From Nonomuraea helvata (GTDB lineage: Bacteria > Actinomycetota > Actinomycetes > Streptosporangiales > Streptosporangiaceae), in the NCBI RefSeq assembly GCF_039535785.1, contig NZ_BAAAXV010000002.1, forward strand, positions 62,001-126,000: DNA of 64,000 nt. The letters are read 5' to 3'. Shown here one piece after another: positions 43,682 through 52,510 of this stretch. The notes under the pieces were generated by a model. That model did no database searches. It was not told the origin of the DNA and saw only the letters and a program-made list of their open reading frames with translations. The position numbers and the translations under genes were made by a program. Each line of letters starts with the position of its first letter. The stretch's first letter is position 1.

Positions 43682-44056
43682 CCGACCGCTCGCCACTCCT
43701 CCCGGAGAGACGGCCGGGACGTCCTGGGCTTGCTGCGGTCAGAGCGCGGCGACGCGATTGCCGAGGCGGCTGGCGCGCCGATCCCCAGGATCACGCGATC
43801 TGCTCGTGATGTGCCAAGGCGCGGCGGAGGTAGCCGTGCCGGTGGGCGGGGCTACCCGTGAGCGAGGCCATCGCCGACGAGAACACCACCGACCGGAGCC
43901 TCAGCGACCACTGCACCGTCTTCCTCCCCGGTCTACGGCGCCGATGACCGCCCCATCGAATCCGAGATCACCAATCGCCCCGATCCTGGGCCGCAGGTGA
44001 TCCACGCCACATGAAGTCCCAGTCGTTGCCCGCGCCAGACACCGGACGTACGCTTC
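43682..44056. other. Intergenic stretch without a recognisable gene
   Basis: Between the response regulator and the GbsR/MarR operator. A short GTG frame at about 43858 has no homology that I recognise. Sequence composition is like intergenic or decayed coding DNA. Confidence 0.5.
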
Positions 44057-44074
44057 GTCAAGTACGTACTTTAC
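44057..44074. promoter_or_regulatory. Palindromic operator of the GbsR/MarR regulator
   Basis: GT-N-AAGTACGTACTT-N-AC: a perfect 12-bp core palindrome with matching flanks, 23 bp before the regulator ATG. Confidence 0.65.
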
Positions 44075-44096
44075 GATCCTCTCGGAGTTGGCATAG

Positions 44097-44567
44097 ATGG
44101 ATCCCCGGGAACGCGAGTTCGTCGACCGGATGGGGCTGGTCATGGAGCGACTCGGCGGGACACGGACGATGGGCCGCCTGTACGCCTGGCTGATCATCTG
44201 CGAGCCGCCGCACCAGTCCCTGACCGATCTGGCGGCGCGGCTCGGCGTGAGCAAGACCGCGGTCAGCACCGTCGCCAGGCAACTGGAGATGGCCGGAATG
44301 GTCGAGCGCGTCCCCACGTCGGGCCGCGAGCACCATTACCAGGTGGTCCACGGCGGCTGGGAACACGTCATGCGGGTCCAGTTCGCCCTTCTCCGACCGG
44401 CGGTGGAGGCGTTGGAGTTCGGGCTGTCGATCGTCGGCGACGATCGGCCCGAGCAGCGGGCGCGGCTGCGGGACACCAAGGAGTTCTTCGCCTTCGTCGA
44501 GTACGACGGAGAGCAGTTCCTCCAACGCTGGCAGGAGTATCGCGAGAAAACGGCAGCCGGCGACTGA
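44097..44567 (+). CDS. GbsR/MarR-family regulator
   Basis: 156 residues. It starts REREFVDRMGLVMERLGGTRTMGRLYAWLI, the classic GbsR-type N-terminus, followed by a winged helix (SLTDLAARLGVSKTAVSTVARQLEMAGMV, wing TSGREHHYQVV) and a helical C-terminus. It stands 82 bp upstream of a P450 gene on the same strand and is preceded by a perfect palindrome, so it probably autoregulates and controls the P450. Confidence 0.9.
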   Translation: MDPREREFVDRMGLVMERLGGTRTMGRLYAWLIICEPPHQSLTDLAARLGVSKTAVSTVARQLEMAGMVERVPTSGREHHYQVVHGGWEHVMRVQFALLRPAVEALEFGLSIVGDDRPEQRARLRDTKEFFAFVEYDGEQFLQRWQEYREKTAAGD

Positions 44568-44649
44568 GGGCGTCGTGCCCGCGCCCTGAAATGCTCGACC
44601 GCCGCGCCTCACGTACACCGATCACAGGTTCACGACCAAGGGAGGGGCG

Positions 44650-45843
44650 ATGACCGACATCGTCAAGCGGTACAACATCCCCGAACAGCTCTTCTGGCTG
44701 CACGGACCGCGATCGGGCCCGCCGGTCGAGTACGACGCCGCCACCGGGATGTGGAACGTCTACGGCTATCCCGAACTGCACGAGGTCCTCAGCGACCCCG
44801 CGACGTTCTCCTCCGACACCATGCGCGTGGTACCCGAGGCTCTGAAGCCCAAGGACTTCTCCTTGAAGGGCTTCATCACCCAGATCGACCCACCGGAGCA
44901 CGGCAAACTGCGCAAACTCGTCAGCAGCGCCTTCACCCGGAAGGTCGTCGCGGATCTCGAACCGAGGATCGCCGCCCTCACCCACGAACTGCTCGACGCG
45001 GCACAGGACCGCGGCCGGCTGGAGCTGGTCACCGATCTGGCCTACCCGCTGCCCGTCATCGTCATCGCCGAACTCCTGGGCGTGCCCAGCAGCGACCGAG
45101 CTCTGTTCAAACAGTGGGCCGATGGGCTGTTCCAACGCGACACCAAGGTCTCACTCGCCGAACCCGCCGAAGATCAGCGTGTGAACGTCGAGACCTCGCT
45201 GAAGCCCTGGAGGGAGATGTCCGACTATCTCGCCGGGCACGCCGCCGAACGTAGAAAGCAGCCACGCGCCGACCTGCTCACCAAGCTGGTCGAAGCCGAG
45301 GTCGACGGCGAGCGCCTTCCCGACGACCAGGTGGTGAACTTCGCCATCATCCTGCTGCTCGCCGGACACATCACCACGACGATGCTGCTCGGCAACACGG
45401 TGCTGTGCCTGGACGCCTATCCCGAGCAACAGGACAAGGTACGGGCCGACCGCTCCTCCATCCCGGACGTCATCGAGGAATCCCTGCGCCTGTTCACCCC
45501 CTTCGCCGCGCTCGGCCGCTCCACCACCCGCGAAGTCGAACTCGGCGGCGTGACCATCCCCGCCGATCAGATGGTCATGACCTGGGTCGGAGTGGCCAAC
45601 AGAGATCCCCGCCAGTTCCCCGACCCCGACGTCTTCAACCCCGACCGCGACCCCAACCCGCATCTCGCCTTCGGCCGCGGCATCCACTTCTGCCTCGGCG
45701 CCCCGTTGGCCCGCCTGGAGGGACGCGTCGCCCTGAACATCCTCCTCGACCGACTCAACCCCCTGCGCACCGATCCGGACGACCCGGTGGAGTTCATGCC
45801 GACGCCGACCATGACAGGCGTCCGCCGTCTTCCCCTGATCTGA
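44650..45843 (+). CDS. Cytochrome P450 (CYP107-like)
   Basis: 397 residues with AAGGGAGG before the ATG. I-helix LLLAGHITTTMLLGN (Ile where many have Glu, as in several macrolide-type CYP107 enzymes), EESLRLFTP (E-x-x-R), heme loop FGRGIHFCLGAPLARLE. FITQIDPPEHGKLRKLVS in the B-C region. Soluble monooxygenase; redox partners not encoded nearby. Probably controlled by the upstream GbsR/MarR protein. Strong terminator follows. Confidence 0.95.
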   Translation: MTDIVKRYNIPEQLFWLHGPRSGPPVEYDAATGMWNVYGYPELHEVLSDPATFSSDTMRVVPEALKPKDFSLKGFITQIDPPEHGKLRKLVSSAFTRKVVADLEPRIAALTHELLDAAQDRGRLELVTDLAYPLPVIVIAELLGVPSSDRALFKQWADGLFQRDTKVSLAEPAEDQRVNVETSLKPWREMSDYLAGHAAERRKQPRADLLTKLVEAEVDGERLPDDQVVNFAIILLLAGHITTTMLLGNTVLCLDAYPEQQDKVRADRSSIPDVIEESLRLFTPFAALGRSTTREVELGGVTIPADQMVMTWVGVANRDPRQFPDPDVFNPDRDPNPHLAFGRGIHFCLGAPLARLEGRVALNILLDRLNPLRTDPDDPVEFMPTPTMTGVRRLPLI

Positions 45844-45848
45844 CGACC

Positions 45849-45892
45849 CCGGCCACAACTGCCCGGAGTCCTGTCGGGGCAGTTGTGGCCGG
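45849..45892. terminator. Bidirectional hairpin terminator
   Basis: Perfect 16-bp stem CCGGCCACAACTGCCC and its complement, 12-nt loop, just after the P450 stop. Confidence 0.88.
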
Positions 45893-46004
45893 AAACGCAC
45901 CGTGGACCGGAAAAGGCGTCCTCGCCCGTGAAGCGAGGGCGCCGACGCCTCCCGCTCCCCGGTCCGACCCAGCCCTCCGGCGTACTACCTCTTCCTTACG
46001 CGTA

Positions 46005-48578
46005 TCAGACGGCCACCAGGTGCCGTAACCGCCGCGCCTCCTGCACGAGCCTGCTCGACCCCCTACGGTCCGCCAGCGCCGCCACGTCCGGCAGCTCGGC
46101 ACGCGCCCCAGCGATCCTGGCCGCCCTCGCCCCCGCCGCCAGCAGGTCCGCCACCCCCGCACGCGGCCGTTCGCCCTCCTTCGGCAGCAGTCCCGGCAGC
46201 AGCCGTACGACCACCTCCCACACCGTCTCATGCGCTCCCGCCTGCGTGGCGTCGTCGAGCGCCGACACCACCCGGTTGAGCTTGACCAGGCCCCGCGTGA
46301 CCAGTGTTGTGACCGCCTCCCCCAGCGCCGCCACCGGGACCTGCCCGCGTGCCGCCAGCGTCAGCAGCGCGTCGGTGGCGGCGGCGCGGTTGGTGGCGTT
46401 GGCGTGGCCCATGCCGCAGGCCAGCACGTGGGCCATGCCCTCGCCGATCGGGCCGTCCGCGTATGCGAGGCGCACCAGCGCCCGGGTGGGCAGGGAGGTG
46501 GAGTCCATGTTGGCCCACACGTTCCAGACCATGTGCGCGGCCACGATCTCACGGTGCGATGGCATGGCGAGAGACCACCCCTCGAGCGTGGACCCGTGCC
46601 CGGTCTCGAGCCGGTACAACTCGCGGATCGGCTCGATCTGGTACAGCTCGCGGAGCGGCTCAGGCAGGTCGCCCGGCGCATCAAGCACGGTCTCGAGGAC
46701 CAGCATCGATCTCCCGTACGGCAGGCGATGCTCCGCCACGAAGACCTTCACCCCCGCATCGGGCAGACCGCCGCCGCGCATCCAGTCGGCGCACGCGCGG
46801 CCCGCCGCCGAGGACAGCCCCTCCGCTCTCCGCACGCACACCTCCGGGATGTCGCGGGGCAGCCGCAGCAGGGCCTGCGCCAGATCGACGGGAAGCGCCC
46901 GCGCGCCCGACGTCTCCAGCACCTCCAGGCGATCGAGCAGCACCTCGGGATCGATGTGGCCGGTGCCGGCGGTGGGTGTGGCCAACAGGACCGGACAGTC
47001 GCCGCCGTCCTGGAACGACCGCGCGAGCTCGTGAGCGCGGCGCAGGCAGAGCCGGTCGAACGCGCGCAGCTGCCGAGCCTCCCTGGCGGCGGTCTTCGAC
47101 AGCCGCCGGCTGTCCCCGGGCGAGGTGAACGCGAGGAGGGCCCGGCGCACGGCCTGAGCAGGGCCGTCCTGGAGCCGGCCGCCGAAAAGACCGAAGAACC
47201 CCGGATCGAGCGTTTCGCGCCAGGGACGCAACGCCTCGTGAAGCGCGTCGGGCGCCCGCCGCGCCCACTCGACCAGCCCGGCCAGGAGGAGTTCGAACGT
47301 GTACGGGTCCAGCTCAGGGGCGGCGGCCTCGCGCACGAGCTGCTCCGGCGAGGCGATGGGCGCCGGCATCGCCGGGCCGTCCCCGACCGGGGGAAGGGGG
47401 ACGAACGTGACCTCCTCCGCCTCGATGCCGCCCCCGTACGCGGCCGAGACCTTCTCCCGCAGCTCGTCCGGAAGCCCGGCCGCCGCCTGGCGGACCGCCT
47501 CACGGCCTGGCTCACCGGCCTGGCGGGCCACCTTGACGGCCAGCCGCACGGCGCGTTCCTGCAGCGCCAGCGTGTCCTGCGCGAAGATCAGGGACAGCGC
47601 GCCGAGCACGGCGTCCACCCGCCCGGCGTCGCGCAGTACGGCATCGCCGGCCCACGAGACGGCCGCGCGCAGCAGCTTCTTCTCCGGCCGGAACGCCAGC
47701 GCCTGCACCGCCTCGGCGAACAGCTCCTCCTCCAGCCGCCCCGCCTCCTCCAGCCGTCGCAACTGCGCCAGGGCCAGATCGGCCACGGGAACCGGCCCGG
47801 CGGGCAGCAGCCTGACGTAGTCTCCGGCCCGCTCGGCCGACTCGTCGATGTCGAGATCGAGCCGGTCGTGCAGGATCGCGAGGGCGGCCGTCGCGGACGG
47901 CCCGTCACGCAGCAGCCGCCCGATGAGGCCGTCGATGACCGTCTTGCGCTCCAGCAGGCCGTCCTCGACGAGCCGGGTGATCGTGCCCACCTGACCGTCG
48001 ATGGCCTCGCCCAGGCCGTCGATCTCGAAGAGCCGCGGCGCGAACGCCGCGAACAGCGGGTCCGTGGCCGTCGGACCAGAGCCGAGCGCGCGTACCCAGC
48101 CCACCATGAACGCGTCACCGTCCGGCGGCTCGATGCCGGTCTCGCGTACCAACGCCGCGGTCACCGACCAATAGCGCAGGTCGGGCAGGCGCATCCGCTG
48201 GGCGAGGCGGCGCGCCAGGTCCGCCTTCCACTTGGCGGGCCGCTCGCGCATCAGCTCGAGAATGAGCTCCTCATCGCCTCGCAACCAGCCGAATTCGCGC
48301 CTGAACAACCACGTCGCGACGGCCGCGGCCCCACCCAGACACGCGACCCCCGCCAGCAGCACCGACCTGAGGTGCTCCCGCCAGATCGACCAGTCGCCCC
48401 CGGGCCCCGACGCGGCCAGGTGCGCGGGCAGCAGCTCCGCGACCGCCTTCCGGTCGTCCGCGTCCAGCTCGCCGAGCAGGCGGATCACCTTGCCGCTCTC
48501 GCCACGCGCGGCCAGCTTGAACAGCCGCTCCCACGCGCGGTCACCTCTCCGGCGGGCCGGGAAGAAGATCGGGCGCAC
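46005..48578 (-). CDS. Large helical-repeat protein, DUF6493-like
   Basis: 857 residues from a GTG preceded by GGAGGTG. Helical throughout: ERLFKLAARGESGKVIRLLG and DRKAVAELLPAHLAA at the N-terminus, a hydrophobic segment at about 75-95 (LAGVACLGGAAAVATWLF), then ARM/HEAT-like helices to the end. The layout resembles DUF6493 proteins, which usually sit beside SWIM zinc-finger, MoxR-type AAA and VWA genes. None of those is present here, so it is an orphan. No enzyme motif found. Function unknown. Confidence 0.75.
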   Translation of the reverse strand: MRPIFFPARRRGDRAWERLFKLAARGESGKVIRLLGELDADDRKAVAELLPAHLAASGPGGDWSIWREHLRSVLLAGVACLGGAAAVATWLFRREFGWLRGDEELILELMRERPAKWKADLARRLAQRMRLPDLRYWSVTAALVRETGIEPPDGDAFMVGWVRALGSGPTATDPLFAAFAPRLFEIDGLGEAIDGQVGTITRLVEDGLLERKTVIDGLIGRLLRDGPSATAALAILHDRLDLDIDESAERAGDYVRLLPAGPVPVADLALAQLRRLEEAGRLEEELFAEAVQALAFRPEKKLLRAAVSWAGDAVLRDAGRVDAVLGALSLIFAQDTLALQERAVRLAVKVARQAGEPGREAVRQAAAGLPDELREKVSAAYGGGIEAEEVTFVPLPPVGDGPAMPAPIASPEQLVREAAAPELDPYTFELLLAGLVEWARRAPDALHEALRPWRETLDPGFFGLFGGRLQDGPAQAVRRALLAFTSPGDSRRLSKTAAREARQLRAFDRLCLRRAHELARSFQDGGDCPVLLATPTAGTGHIDPEVLLDRLEVLETSGARALPVDLAQALLRLPRDIPEVCVRRAEGLSSAAGRACADWMRGGGLPDAGVKVFVAEHRLPYGRSMLVLETVLDAPGDLPEPLRELYQIEPIRELYRLETGHGSTLEGWSLAMPSHREIVAAHMVWNVWANMDSTSLPTRALVRLAYADGPIGEGMAHVLACGMGHANATNRAAATDALLTLAARGQVPVAALGEAVTTLVTRGLVKLNRVVSALDDATQAGAHETVWEVVVRLLPGLLPKEGERPRAGVADLLAAGARAARIAGARAELPDVAALADRRGSSRLVQEARRLRHLVAV

Positions 48579-48982
48579 GACTACACCTCCGCTGCGTCAG
48601 CCAACGCGGCGACCCTAGCGGGTGCCCACGACAATCTCGGGCCCCGCGAGGGCGGCGGCGATCGGCTCGGCCGCCGCCTGATGCGGAATGCCGACCGCGC
48701 GGCCAGGACCGTACGCGACGAGCCCGGCTGACCAGCGCCTCATCGTCCAGCGGAACGTCCGGCCGGATATGACCCCGTCCCGGGGTTGACTGCTTCGCCT
48801 TTCATCCCTTTGATGAGGCGGAGTGAACATGGGGAGCCACCGCGAGGCCCATAGGGCGCGTCGGCAACTGGTGCTGTACGACTCGCGGGCGGGCCGACGA
48901 TCTGGCAAGGCCGCTGGCCGTTCGGATATGGTCCACCCCCCGAAGCGGCAAAACCGAAGCGATCAAGGCTGGTATCTGACAC
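48579..48982. other. Intergenic stretch with a possible gene fragment
   Basis: A minus-strand frame ending at a TAG at 48615 contains AYGPGRAVGIPHQAAAEPIA and ALAGPEIVVGTR and looks like the C-terminus of a lost gene, not identified. The rest up to 48982 shows no gene. Confidence 0.45.
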
Positions 48983-49243
48983 ATGACGGCATCGCCTGGA
49001 CAGAGTGACCTGATCGACGACATCCAGGGCCGGCTGGAGAACTGCGGGTGGCAGGCCGAAAGCGGCGAAGGGTGGCGCTGGGTCGACCACGCCTACCAGA
49101 ACGACGACGCGACGCTCCGGATCAGGTATCTGCCCGACGGCGACGTGATCCGATTCGATTTCGAATCCGAGGAGCACCTGGCGCGGCTCTCCATCTCCTT
49201 CGAGGACTCCCTGGACCAGATTCTCGATTTGCGGAGGTCGTAG
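48983..49243 (+). CDS. Small acidic hypothetical protein
   Basis: 86 residues, no signal peptide or membrane segment. Rich in Asp/Glu and aromatic residues (DDIQGRLENCGWQAE, WRWVDHAYQND, RFDFESEEHLARLS). A compact alpha-beta fold is likely. No family recognised. No strong ribosome site is seen before the ATG. It is preceded by 400 bp without genes and its end abuts a methyltransferase fragment on the other strand. Confidence 0.6.
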   Translation: MTASPGQSDLIDDIQGRLENCGWQAESGEGWRWVDHAYQNDDATLRIRYLPDGDVIRFDFESEEHLARLSISFEDSLDQILDLRRS

Positions 49244-49380
49244 TCGATCCCGCCGGCCAGGTCGGCGGAGAGCGTGTCACCGAGGATCGGGCTGGACAGC
49301 CCGGCGTCCAGGGCCCTGGCGTGGAGAGTGAGCAGCAGCGTTTCCCGGATCAGCCCGAGTTCAGGTTGCCGGCGGTGCAT
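49240..49380 (-). pseudogene. LCM-type (Ppm1/leucine carboxyl methyltransferase) N-terminal remnant
   Basis: The minus strand from an ATG at 49380 reads LGLIRETLLLTLHARALDAG, then SPILGDTLSADLAGGIDYDL, the conserved start of actinobacterial LCM-family O-methyltransferases. It breaks off after about 47 residues at the end of the neighbouring gene, before the SAM-binding site. Confidence 0.7.
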
Positions 49381-49650
49381 GGTGGTTCTTCACCGGCGTA
49401 GCGAATGGCGGGCCAGGCGTCGTCTTCGATGCGGTAGGAGGAGGTGCGATCACCGGTCCTTGTTCGAAGGTCGCATCCTCCTCTGCTGATCGTGTGCCGG
49501 CTCACTGCGTCATGGCGGCCACCGACTCGTAGGTGGGTGTCGGGGAGCCGCGTCTTGCGTAGGTAAAGGTCGAAACCAGTCGATCGCGAGCGCCATGGTC
49601 TCCTCCAGGCCTGGGCCGGTGTGGAGGCCGAGCACGGCGCTCCAGCGGTC
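49381..49650. other. Intergenic stretch with a long imperfect hairpin
   Basis: No gene recognised. GGAGGAGGTGCGA (near 49437) and TCGCATCCTCCTC (near 49480) could pair with one bulge and may form a terminator. Confidence 0.4.
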
Positions 49651-50256
49651 CTAAGCGAGCGAGTCCAGTTCGTCTGCTCGCCGGAGATCCTTGGGGCGGC
49701 CTATGGCGCGGCGCATCCGGATCAGGTCTTCTCGGGAGACGTAGTGAACTTCGAGGCCACTGGGGTCGACCACGGTGATCGCGCGGTCGAGGAACTCGCG
49801 GACCCGAAGGCCGCCCCAGGGCAGCTCCGGGGTGCAGCAGTCGCCGCCGGCTCCGGGTGAGGTGAACTCCACTTTGGGGCAGAGAAAGGAATCCGGGTGA
49901 GTTGCTACGGGGCTGCCCTTTCCGTCAATCAGGTGGGCGTTGACGGAGGCGAAGGCGGCCGCCAGGGCTGGGGCGTGGGCCGGGAGGCCGTCCCAGAGCA
50001 GGTCCAGATCGCCGGTCAGTTCGGTGGATCCATGCATGATGCCGGCGACCTGCCCGATCACCACGGCTCGGACGCCGTGGCGATGGAGGGCTTCGAGCAG
50101 CGGGAACGGGTCGAACCCGAGGGCACCGTCCGTGCCGATCGTGCCGACGTCGTCGTCGGCGTCCTGGTGGCCCAGGCCGGTGCCCGCTCGGTTCTGAGCC
50201 AGTTCACGGGTGCGCCGGGCGGCGGCGCGGAGTCGTTCCAGCGGTTCGTCGATCAT
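49651..50256 (-). CDS. Nucleotidyltransferase-fold protein
   Basis: 201 residues. The central segment HRHGVRAVVIGQVAGIMHGS followed by TELTGDLDLLWDG is the core of small nucleotidyltransferase-like proteins (G-x-A...D-x-D, here DLD). The C-terminal part (YVSREDLIRMRRAIGRPKDL) is the usual helix that follows. Relatives include AbiEii-type toxins and uncharacterised single genes; no antitoxin gene is adjacent. The first 45 residues are an extra, Asp-rich extension. Confidence 0.75.
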   Translation of the reverse strand: MIDEPLERLRAAARRTRELAQNRAGTGLGHQDADDDVGTIGTDGALGFDPFPLLEALHRHGVRAVVIGQVAGIMHGSTELTGDLDLLWDGLPAHAPALAAAFASVNAHLIDGKGSPVATHPDSFLCPKVEFTSPGAGGDCCTPELPWGGLRVREFLDRAITVVDPSGLEVHYVSREDLIRMRRAIGRPKDLRRADELDSLA

Positions 50257-50361
50257 CTTGACTCATGTAACACCCGGCCACACCATGACGCACTCGAATT
50301 TCCGCGCGGCCTTCCCACTAGTCTCTGATCACCGTCGGCACCCGAACGAACGAGACGCTCC

Positions 50362-51183
50362 ATGACCCACCCAGATGTGACAGAACTCCGCGAAAGCTCG
50401 CGTCGGCGAGCCGCTGACCGGCCCAAGGGGCCTGCGTTGAGCCAGGTGGAAGATGTCCGCGGCCCGAACGGCATCCCGCTGCGCCACTACCGGCCGGCCG
50501 AGCAGCCACGGCCGCTGGTGGTGTTCGCGCACGGAGGCGCCTTCGTGCTCGGCGACCTCGACACCCACGACCGCACCTGCCGGCGCATCGCCGACATCTG
50601 CGACGTCGAGGTGCTGGCCGTCGACTACCGGCTCGCGCCCGAGCATCCCTGCCCCGCGGCCATCGACGACGTGGCCGCCGTACTGCGCTGGGCGAGCCCG
50701 GCGGCGGTGGCCGGCGACAGCGCGGGCGGCTACCTGGCGACCATGGCGTGCCTGCGACTGCGCGACGCCGGCGACGCCCTGCCCGGTCTGCAGATCCTGA
50801 TCTGCCCCAACACCGACCTGACGCTCTCGCAGCCCAGCGTCCTCGACAAGGGCACCGGCCACGCGCTCGATGCCGACTTCCTCGCCTGGGCCATCACCTG
50901 CTGGACGCCGGACCCTGCCGACCGCGCGCCCGCCAGCCCGCTGCTGGCGCCAGACCTGCACGGCATACCCGACGCACTCATCGTGACCGCCGAACACGAT
51001 GCGTTGCGCGACGAAGGCGACGCCTACGCGCATCGGCTGGCACAGGCCGGCGCGCACGTGGTGCACCGCCAGGAACCCGGCCTGGAGCACGGCTTCATCC
51101 AGAACATGGACCTGACCTCCCCCGAGGCGGCCGCCGCCCATAAACGGCTGTTCGACGACATCGCCGGCCTGATCCACAGATGA
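50362..51183 (+). CDS. Alpha/beta hydrolase of the hormone-sensitive-lipase group
   Basis: 273 residues. Oxyanion HGG in VVFAHGGAFVLGDLDTHD, VDYRLAPEHPCPAA, nucleophile GDSAGGYLA, Asp in VTAEHDALRDEG and His in LEHGFIQNM form the complete HSL-type triad set. Short N-terminus, no signal: cytoplasmic esterase, acyl-chain preference unknown. It is divergent from the nucleotidyltransferase-fold gene and convergent with the alcohol dehydrogenase. Confidence 0.92.
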   Translation: MTHPDVTELRESSRRRAADRPKGPALSQVEDVRGPNGIPLRHYRPAEQPRPLVVFAHGGAFVLGDLDTHDRTCRRIADICDVEVLAVDYRLAPEHPCPAAIDDVAAVLRWASPAAVAGDSAGGYLATMACLRLRDAGDALPGLQILICPNTDLTLSQPSVLDKGTGHALDADFLAWAITCWTPDPADRAPASPLLAPDLHGIPDALIVTAEHDALRDEGDAYAHRLAQAGAHVVHRQEPGLEHGFIQNMDLTSPEAAAAHKRLFDDIAGLIHR

Positions 51184-51225
51184 GCCCGGGAGCGCTGCCG
51201 GGGCCGCGCATTCCTGGGTGATCGG

Positions 51226-52248
51226 TCAGGGGGTCAGCAGGGCCTTGACGGCGCGGCGATCGTCCATCGCCCGGTAGGCCTCCGCGGCCTGCTCCAGCGG
51301 CAGGACGAGGTCGAAGACCTTGCCCGGGTCGATCTGCCGGTTCCAGATCAGGTCGATCAACTGCGGCAGGTACTGGCGGACCGGCGCGGGGCCGCCGTGC
51401 AGATGGACGCGGGAGAAGAACAGCTCCTCGCCGTCCAGCTTCACGCCGTGGGCGACGCCGACGTAGCCGACGTGCCCGCCGGGGCGGGTGGAGCGGATCG
51501 CCTGCAGCATCGACTCCTGGGTGCCGACCGCCTCGACGACAGAGTGCGCGCCCAGCCCGCCGGTCAGCTCCTTGATCCTGGCCACGCCTTCGTCGCCGCG
51601 CTCGGTGACGATGTCGGTGGCGCCGAACTCACGTGCGAGCTTCTGCCGCGGCTCGTGGCGGCTCATGGCGATGATCCGCTCCGCCCCTAGCTGCTTGGCG
51701 GCCAGCACCGCCAGCAGACCCACCGCACCGTCCCCGACCACGGCGACCGTCTTGCCCAGCCCGGCCTCGGCGGCGGTCGCGGCGAACCAGCCGGTGCCCA
51801 GCACGTCGGAGGCGGCCAGCAGGCTCGGGATCAGGTCGGCGTCCGGCATACCCGGCGTGGCCACCAGCGTGCCGTCGGCCAGCGGGACGCGCAGCCGCTC
51901 CGCCTGGGCGCCCATCGCGTTCATCCACTCACGCTGGACGCAGGAGGTCTGGTAGCCGGCGCGGCAGATCTCGCAGGTGTTGTCCGAGGCGGAGAAGCCG
52001 CCGACCACGAACTGGCCGGGCCTGATCGTGGTGACCTCGCTGCCGACCTCCTCCACGATGCCCACATACTCATGGCCGATCGGGGAAGGGCCGTCGATGG
52101 GCTCGACCCCGCGGTACGGCCACAGATCCGAACCACACACGCAGGTCGCGGACAGCCGGATGACGGCGTCCGTCGGGCGCAGGATCTTCGGGTCCTCTCG
52201 CTCCTCCACCCGGAAGTCACCGGGGGCGTGCATCAAGACACCACGCAT
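51226..52248 (-). CDS. Zinc-dependent alcohol dehydrogenase (MDR superfamily)
   Basis: 340 residues. Catalytic zinc ligands Cys38 (TCVCGSDLW) and His59-Glu60 (IGHEYVG). The structural-zinc lobe is reduced: DNTCEICRAGYQTSC has three Cys where four are usual. Rossmann motif VAVVGDGAVGLLAVLAAKQLG. NAD(P)-dependent alcohol/aldehyde conversion in the cytoplasm. It is divergent from an XRE regulator, with a strong inverted repeat between them. Confidence 0.92.
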   Translation of the reverse strand: MRGVLMHAPGDFRVEEREDPKILRPTDAVIRLSATCVCGSDLWPYRGVEPIDGPSPIGHEYVGIVEEVGSEVTTIRPGQFVVGGFSASDNTCEICRAGYQTSCVQREWMNAMGAQAERLRVPLADGTLVATPGMPDADLIPSLLAASDVLGTGWFAATAAEAGLGKTVAVVGDGAVGLLAVLAAKQLGAERIIAMSRHEPRQKLAREFGATDIVTERGDEGVARIKELTGGLGAHSVVEAVGTQESMLQAIRSTRPGGHVGYVGVAHGVKLDGEELFFSRVHLHGGPAPVRQYLPQLIDLIWNRQIDPGKVFDLVLPLEQAAEAYRAMDDRRAVKALLTP

Positions 52249-52454
52249 GGCTTACTCCTTATTCTGTGCTGACTACCCAAGGTGATCGAATCCGTGCGGG
52301 CGACGCCGACGGAACGCGGTCAGCCGGCCAGGCTTCCCCGCCGCAGACCGGCCCCAGCCTGGGAGTACCCTCCGCAATTCCGAACGCACCCTTGGCAAAG
52401 GGGCGCCACCGCATCCATGGAACCGGCATTGCCGGCCCGTAACCAGGTTCTGAT

Positions 52455-52482
52455 GAAGGGTGTACTGGCAGTACATCCCTTC
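52455..52482. promoter_or_regulatory. Operator between alcohol dehydrogenase and XRE genes
   Basis: TGTACT-GGC-AGTACA is a perfect palindrome and is extended by GAAGGG and TCCCTTC with a one-base bulge, giving 12-bp arms. It lies 29 bp before the XRE start. Confidence 0.65.
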
Positions 52483-52510
52483 AGCTCAGCGCTGGACGTA
52501 CGGTCGGGGT

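Noticed and set aside
43858..43947. Short GTG frame of 29 codons
   Set aside because: No ribosome site, no hydrophobic leader and no recognisable family.
29497..45843. A secondary-metabolite cluster built from the P450, SARP, acyltransferase and second P450 genes
   Set aside because: No PKS, NRPS, terpene synthase, RiPP or other core enzyme lies between them, and terminators and unrelated genes separate them.
46230..48731. 833-codon plus-strand frame opposite the DUF6493-like gene
   Set aside because: Antisense shadow; Arg/Gln/Gly-rich, no domain, whereas the minus-strand frame has a good ribosome site and protein-like composition.
49651..50256. Toxin-antitoxin module with the nucleotidyltransferase-fold protein as toxin
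   Set aside because: No adjacent antitoxin or overlapping partner gene; the neighbour is a divergent lipase.
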